Both the position numbers and the translations under genes were made by a program. The notes under the pieces are model-generated. The model ran no database searches and was not told the origin of the DNA. It saw only the letters and a list, made by a program, of their open reading frames with translations. Shown piece after piece: positions 61,547 to 64,000 of a DNA stretch of 64,000 nucleotides. Within the stretch, counting starts at the first letter, position 1. Each line of letters starts with the position of its first letter. The stretch covers positions 310,001-374,000 of the forward strand of contig NZ_NJIH01000002.1 in NCBI RefSeq assembly GCF_002209565.1, read 5' to 3'. Origin of the DNA: Candidimonas nitroreducens. Lineage in GTDB: Bacteria; Pseudomonadota; Gammaproteobacteria; Burkholderiales; Burkholderiaceae_B.

Positions 61547-64000
61547 CTAACGAGGGGCCGCCGCAGGGGCGGCCCCGTTCTTTTTCGCAGCCTCTGTTCC
61601 TGCGGCTCCATTTGCCGCGGCGCCCTGCCCCACGGCCCCCTGAGCCGCCGCGCCCTTGGCTGCGCCCGCGTCCCCGGCCCCCGCGGCTTGCGGGCTTCCT
61701 GCGCCCTCGCCCGGGCTGCCGGCCTTCTTGCCGGAGGCCGCGGTGCTGGCGGAGATTTCCTCGACTTTCGGGTCGTCCCAGTCGCCCGCCACCCGGTATT
61801 GCACGGTCATGGCCTTGGACAGCGGCGCGCGCAGCAGCCATTGCGTCAGGAAGGCGCCCACGCCGATGATGGGGTTGACCGCGATGCCGGCCGCGATGGC
61901 CGCGCCGCTGACGTCCAGGTTCGGCACCACCACCGCCCGCAGATCCAGCTTCTCGGTGTCCAGGTCGGTGCTGCCGCCGATCACGATGGTGCCGGCCGGC
62001 CCGGTGACCCGGTAGTTGTCGGTCGACATCACGCCCTTGTTTATGGCCACCGTGCCGCGCAGATTGTCGAAAGGAAAGCCGTCCTTGAGCAGGCTGCCGA
62101 AGCTGAAATTCAGCGTCGCCAGGCGGCGCACCGACTGCAGCGAAAGCAGCTCCAGCAAACGCGCCGACTTGGAATTGAGATTGCTGAAGCGGCCCTTTTC
62201 CAGGCTGAATTCCAGTTTGCCGTTCAGGTCGGACTTGCGATATCGCCAGGGCAGGTTGAACCATTGCAGCCGGCCCTTGACCGTGCCGCGGCCGCCGCTC
62301 ATGGTGTTTTTCAAGCCCATCTGCTCCAGATAGGCGCCCATGTCGGTGGTGTCGAGCTGCGCATCCACTGTCAGGCCCCGATCCGGCCCCTGCAGGCGCC
62401 AGCTGCCCGAGCCTCGCAGCTGGGTCGCGGCGCCGTCCAGGCTAAGCTTTTCCAGCCGCCAGAGCCTGCCGCGCGACTCGCTGACGCCGACCAGCGACAG
62501 CCGCCCCATATCGCGGCCGTAGAGACTGAAACGCTCGGCCTGCAGGTTTACACCGGGGATGTCCAGGTGATCGTCCAGGTTGAACGTATCGCCGGCCTGC
62601 TCCGAGGCGGGCTGCCGCGCATCGCCCTGCTGCGCGCCGGCCGGCTCATCCCCCTGCTTGCTGCCCAGCGCCAGGCGGGAAAACTTGGCGTCGACTTGCC
62701 CGTCTATCCGGCCCTGCGCCTCGCGCCAGAATATGGTGCCGGCCGTGTCGGTCGAGCGGATTTCCGCACGCCACTGCATGGGCGCCGGACGGCGCGCGCT
62801 GAAGCTGGCCTGCTTCAGCTCCAGGCCGCGCAGGCGCAGCGTGGCGGCGCGCAGATCCAGGCGCTGCAAATCGGGCAGTACCGGCGGCCCCTTGCGCGCG
62901 GGGGTATGCGGCAAGGGCGTCGAGAACTCATCCACGACGTCCTCCCAGGCGCCCGAGTCGATCTGCGGATAGTCCATCGCCACGGCCAGGCCCTGGGCCG
63001 GCACCTGCGGCTTGAGCCCGACACCGAGCGCTCCGGCCCGGAAATAAGCCGGGATCTTGTGCCCAGGCACGTGCAGCAGCCGCAGCGTGACACTGGCGCC
63101 CAGGCTGGCCGTCAGCTGCATTTCCTTGCCCCCGGCCGCGGCCGCCCAGTCCACGCGCAGCGGCAGGCTGGCCGCGGCCGCCTTGGCCAGCGGCGCGGGC
63201 AGATCCAGCGCCAGGCCTTGCAATGTCGAATCGGCGGTTATTTTCATGGGCTTGCCATGCGCGGACTGGATCAGCGCCTCGTAGGCGAACTTGCCGCGCA
63301 AGCGCTTCATGCCCTGCAGGCCCACATACTGCGTCAGGGCCGCAGCCGTGGCATGGCCGCGCAGCCTCAGCCCCTTCTGGCCGGTGCCCAAGCCGCCCGT
63401 CACGGTCACGGGCCCACCCAGGAAGTCGGCCCGCAGGCCGTCGGCGCTCATCCCCGTATCGGAAAAATCGAGCGCACCCGTGACGTGTTCGAAATCGGGC
63501 ATGTCCGGCATCAGCGACAAAGAGCTGCCGTCGAACTGTATCTGCCCCTGCACTGTCGTGTCTTCGCTGTTGCGCAAGGGAATGTCGAAGCGGATGGGGA
63601 CTTGCCAGTTGCCCTGCGCACGCGCCTCGTCGAAATCGCCCCCCAGCAAACCGCCCAGCGGCGTGTTGCCCAGCAAGGACAGAAAGGCGGGCGCCGGCGC
63701 CTGGCTGCGGCCCTCTATCTGCAGCACCGAATTGTGCTCGAGGCTGGCGATGCGCGCCTTCAGGCCGCTGAGAGTGATTTGCTGGCCCGCGGCCGGGCGC
63801 ATGGTGGCGCTGTCGGCATTGAGCCGCAAATCGACCCGGTGCAGGGAAACCGTGCCGCGCATGTCTTCCAGGCGCGGCCAGCCCAGCGTCTTGCCTTGCG
63901 CCGGCAGGTAATCGATGATGCCGCCCTGGTAGCGGCCCGCGATACTGAAGTCGCCGCTGTCCGGGTTGTCGCCGAAGGGGAAATACTCCATGTCGCCGCG
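61547..64000 (-). CDS. YhdP/AsmA-like envelope protein, C-terminal part
   Basis: 818 codons of a large protein whose N-terminus is past the right edge. The AsmA-like C-terminal pattern FSFGSLLKDGFPFDNLRGTVAINKGVMSTDNYRVTGPAGTIVIGGSTDLDTEKLDLRAVVVPNLDVSGA followed by a hydrophobic NPIIGVGAFLTQWLL is typical of YhdP (TIGR02099). YhdP relatives are thought to carry phospholipids to the outer membrane. The final 60 residues are a Gly/Ala-rich tail with GAAAQGAVGQGAAANGAAG-type repeats, absent from the family core. The true start is not in the window. Confidence 0.87.
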   Translation of the reverse strand, partial: RGDMEYFPFGDNPDSGDFSIAGRYQGGIIDYLPAQGKTLGWPRLEDMRGTVSLHRVDLRLNADSATMRPAAGQQITLSGLKARIASLEHNSVLQIEGRSQAPAPAFLSLLGNTPLGGLLGGDFDEARAQGNWQVPIRFDIPLRNSEDTTVQGQIQFDGSSLSLMPDMPDFEHVTGALDFSDTGMSADGLRADFLGGPVTVTGGLGTGQKGLRLRGHATAAALTQYVGLQGMKRLRGKFAYEALIQSAHGKPMKITADSTLQGLALDLPAPLAKAAAASLPLRVDWAAAAGGKEMQLTASLGASVTLRLLHVPGHKIPAYFRAGALGVGLKPQVPAQGLAVAMDYPQIDSGAWEDVVDEFSTPLPHTPARKGPPVLPDLQRLDLRAATLRLRGLELKQASFSARRPAPMQWRAEIRSTDTAGTIFWREAQGRIDGQVDAKFSRLALGSKQGDEPAGAQQGDARQPASEQAGDTFNLDDHLDIPGVNLQAERFSLYGRDMGRLSLVGVSESRGRLWRLEKLSLDGAATQLRGSGSWRLQGPDRGLTVDAQLDTTDMGAYLEQMGLKNTMSGGRGTVKGRLQWFNLPWRYRKSDLNGKLEFSLEKGRFSNLNSKSARLLELLSLQSVRRLATLNFSFGSLLKDGFPFDNLRGTVAINKGVMSTDNYRVTGPAGTIVIGGSTDLDTEKLDLRAVVVPNLDVSGAAIAAGIAVNPIIGVGAFLTQWLLRAPLSKAMTVQYRVAGDWDDPKVEEISASTAASGKKAGSPGEGAGSPQAAGAGDAGAAKGAAAQGAVGQGAAANGAAGTEAAKKNGAAPAAAPR

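Noticed and set aside
1-64000. CRISPR array, prophage or insertion sequence
   Set aside because: No spaced direct repeats of 25-40 bp, no transposase, integrase, capsid or terminase-like protein, and no element-type terminal repeats were found.

Overview
The window is GC-rich chromosomal DNA from a betaproteobacterium, most likely an Alcaligenaceae relative of Bordetella, Achromobacter or Pusillimonas. This is inferred from the housekeeping genes (prfB with its recoding site, lysS, isc genes, uvrB, lexA, rpsP-rimM-trmD, alaS, parE-parC, trxA-rho, gdhA), the two Bug-type solute receptors, and the many genes joined by ATGA overlaps. I saw no rRNA, tRNA, CRISPR array, insertion sequence or prophage.

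Layout. 1-4253: a peptide-type ABC transporter operon on the minus strand behind a LysR regulator; the last ATPase runs off the left edge. 4600-12787: a DsbA-like isomerase, a large MscS-type channel, an ammonium transporter with a candidate NtrC site, a TDT-family transporter and an AsmA-like protein. 13144-16619: prfB (in-frame stop bypassed by +1 frameshifting), a short-chain dehydrogenase and lysS. 16676-20385: a two-domain methylglyoxal synthase-like protein and iscR-iscS-iscU-iscA with a clear IscR site. 20638-26039: a small phosphatase, uvrB, an aromatic/aspartate aminotransferase and lexA behind an SOS box. 26122-32202: a catabolic cluster (Ldh-family dehydrogenase, UxaA/SuyAB-type lyase in two subunits, two Bug receptors, an NTF2-like protein) divergent from a GcvA-type LysR regulator. 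32287-37207: trmD, rimM, rpsP, a TusA-like protein and alaS. 37577-47166: a chromosomal R64/IncI1-like thin type IV pilus cluster, pilL-N-O-P-Q-R-S-V. 47430-53359: gentisate dioxygenase divergent from a MarR regulator, dadA with a solute-binding protein, and a ferredoxin-reductase. 53539-64000: parC, parE, trxA, rho, gdhA and the C-terminal part of a YhdP-like protein.

The most striking observation is the iscU gene. The protein matches IscU over its whole length, but all three Fe-S ligand cysteines are replaced at their exact positions (37 Glu, 63 Gly, 106 Ser). Its HscA-recognition motif is altered (LPAAK for LPPVK), and hscB, hscA and fdx are missing after iscA. IscS, IscA and IscR keep their functional residues. 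This looks like an isc locus built around a scaffold that cannot hold a cysteine-ligated cluster. A second theme is short imperfect tandem repeats in intergenic DNA (units of 7, 11, 14 and 16 bp) at five loci, three of them with 11-bp units. Other notable points are a methylglyoxal synthase that appears to be a tandem duplication with a degenerate first half, a LexA with a long Ala-rich linker, and a pilus locus without pilM, pilT, pilU or a recognisable shufflon.
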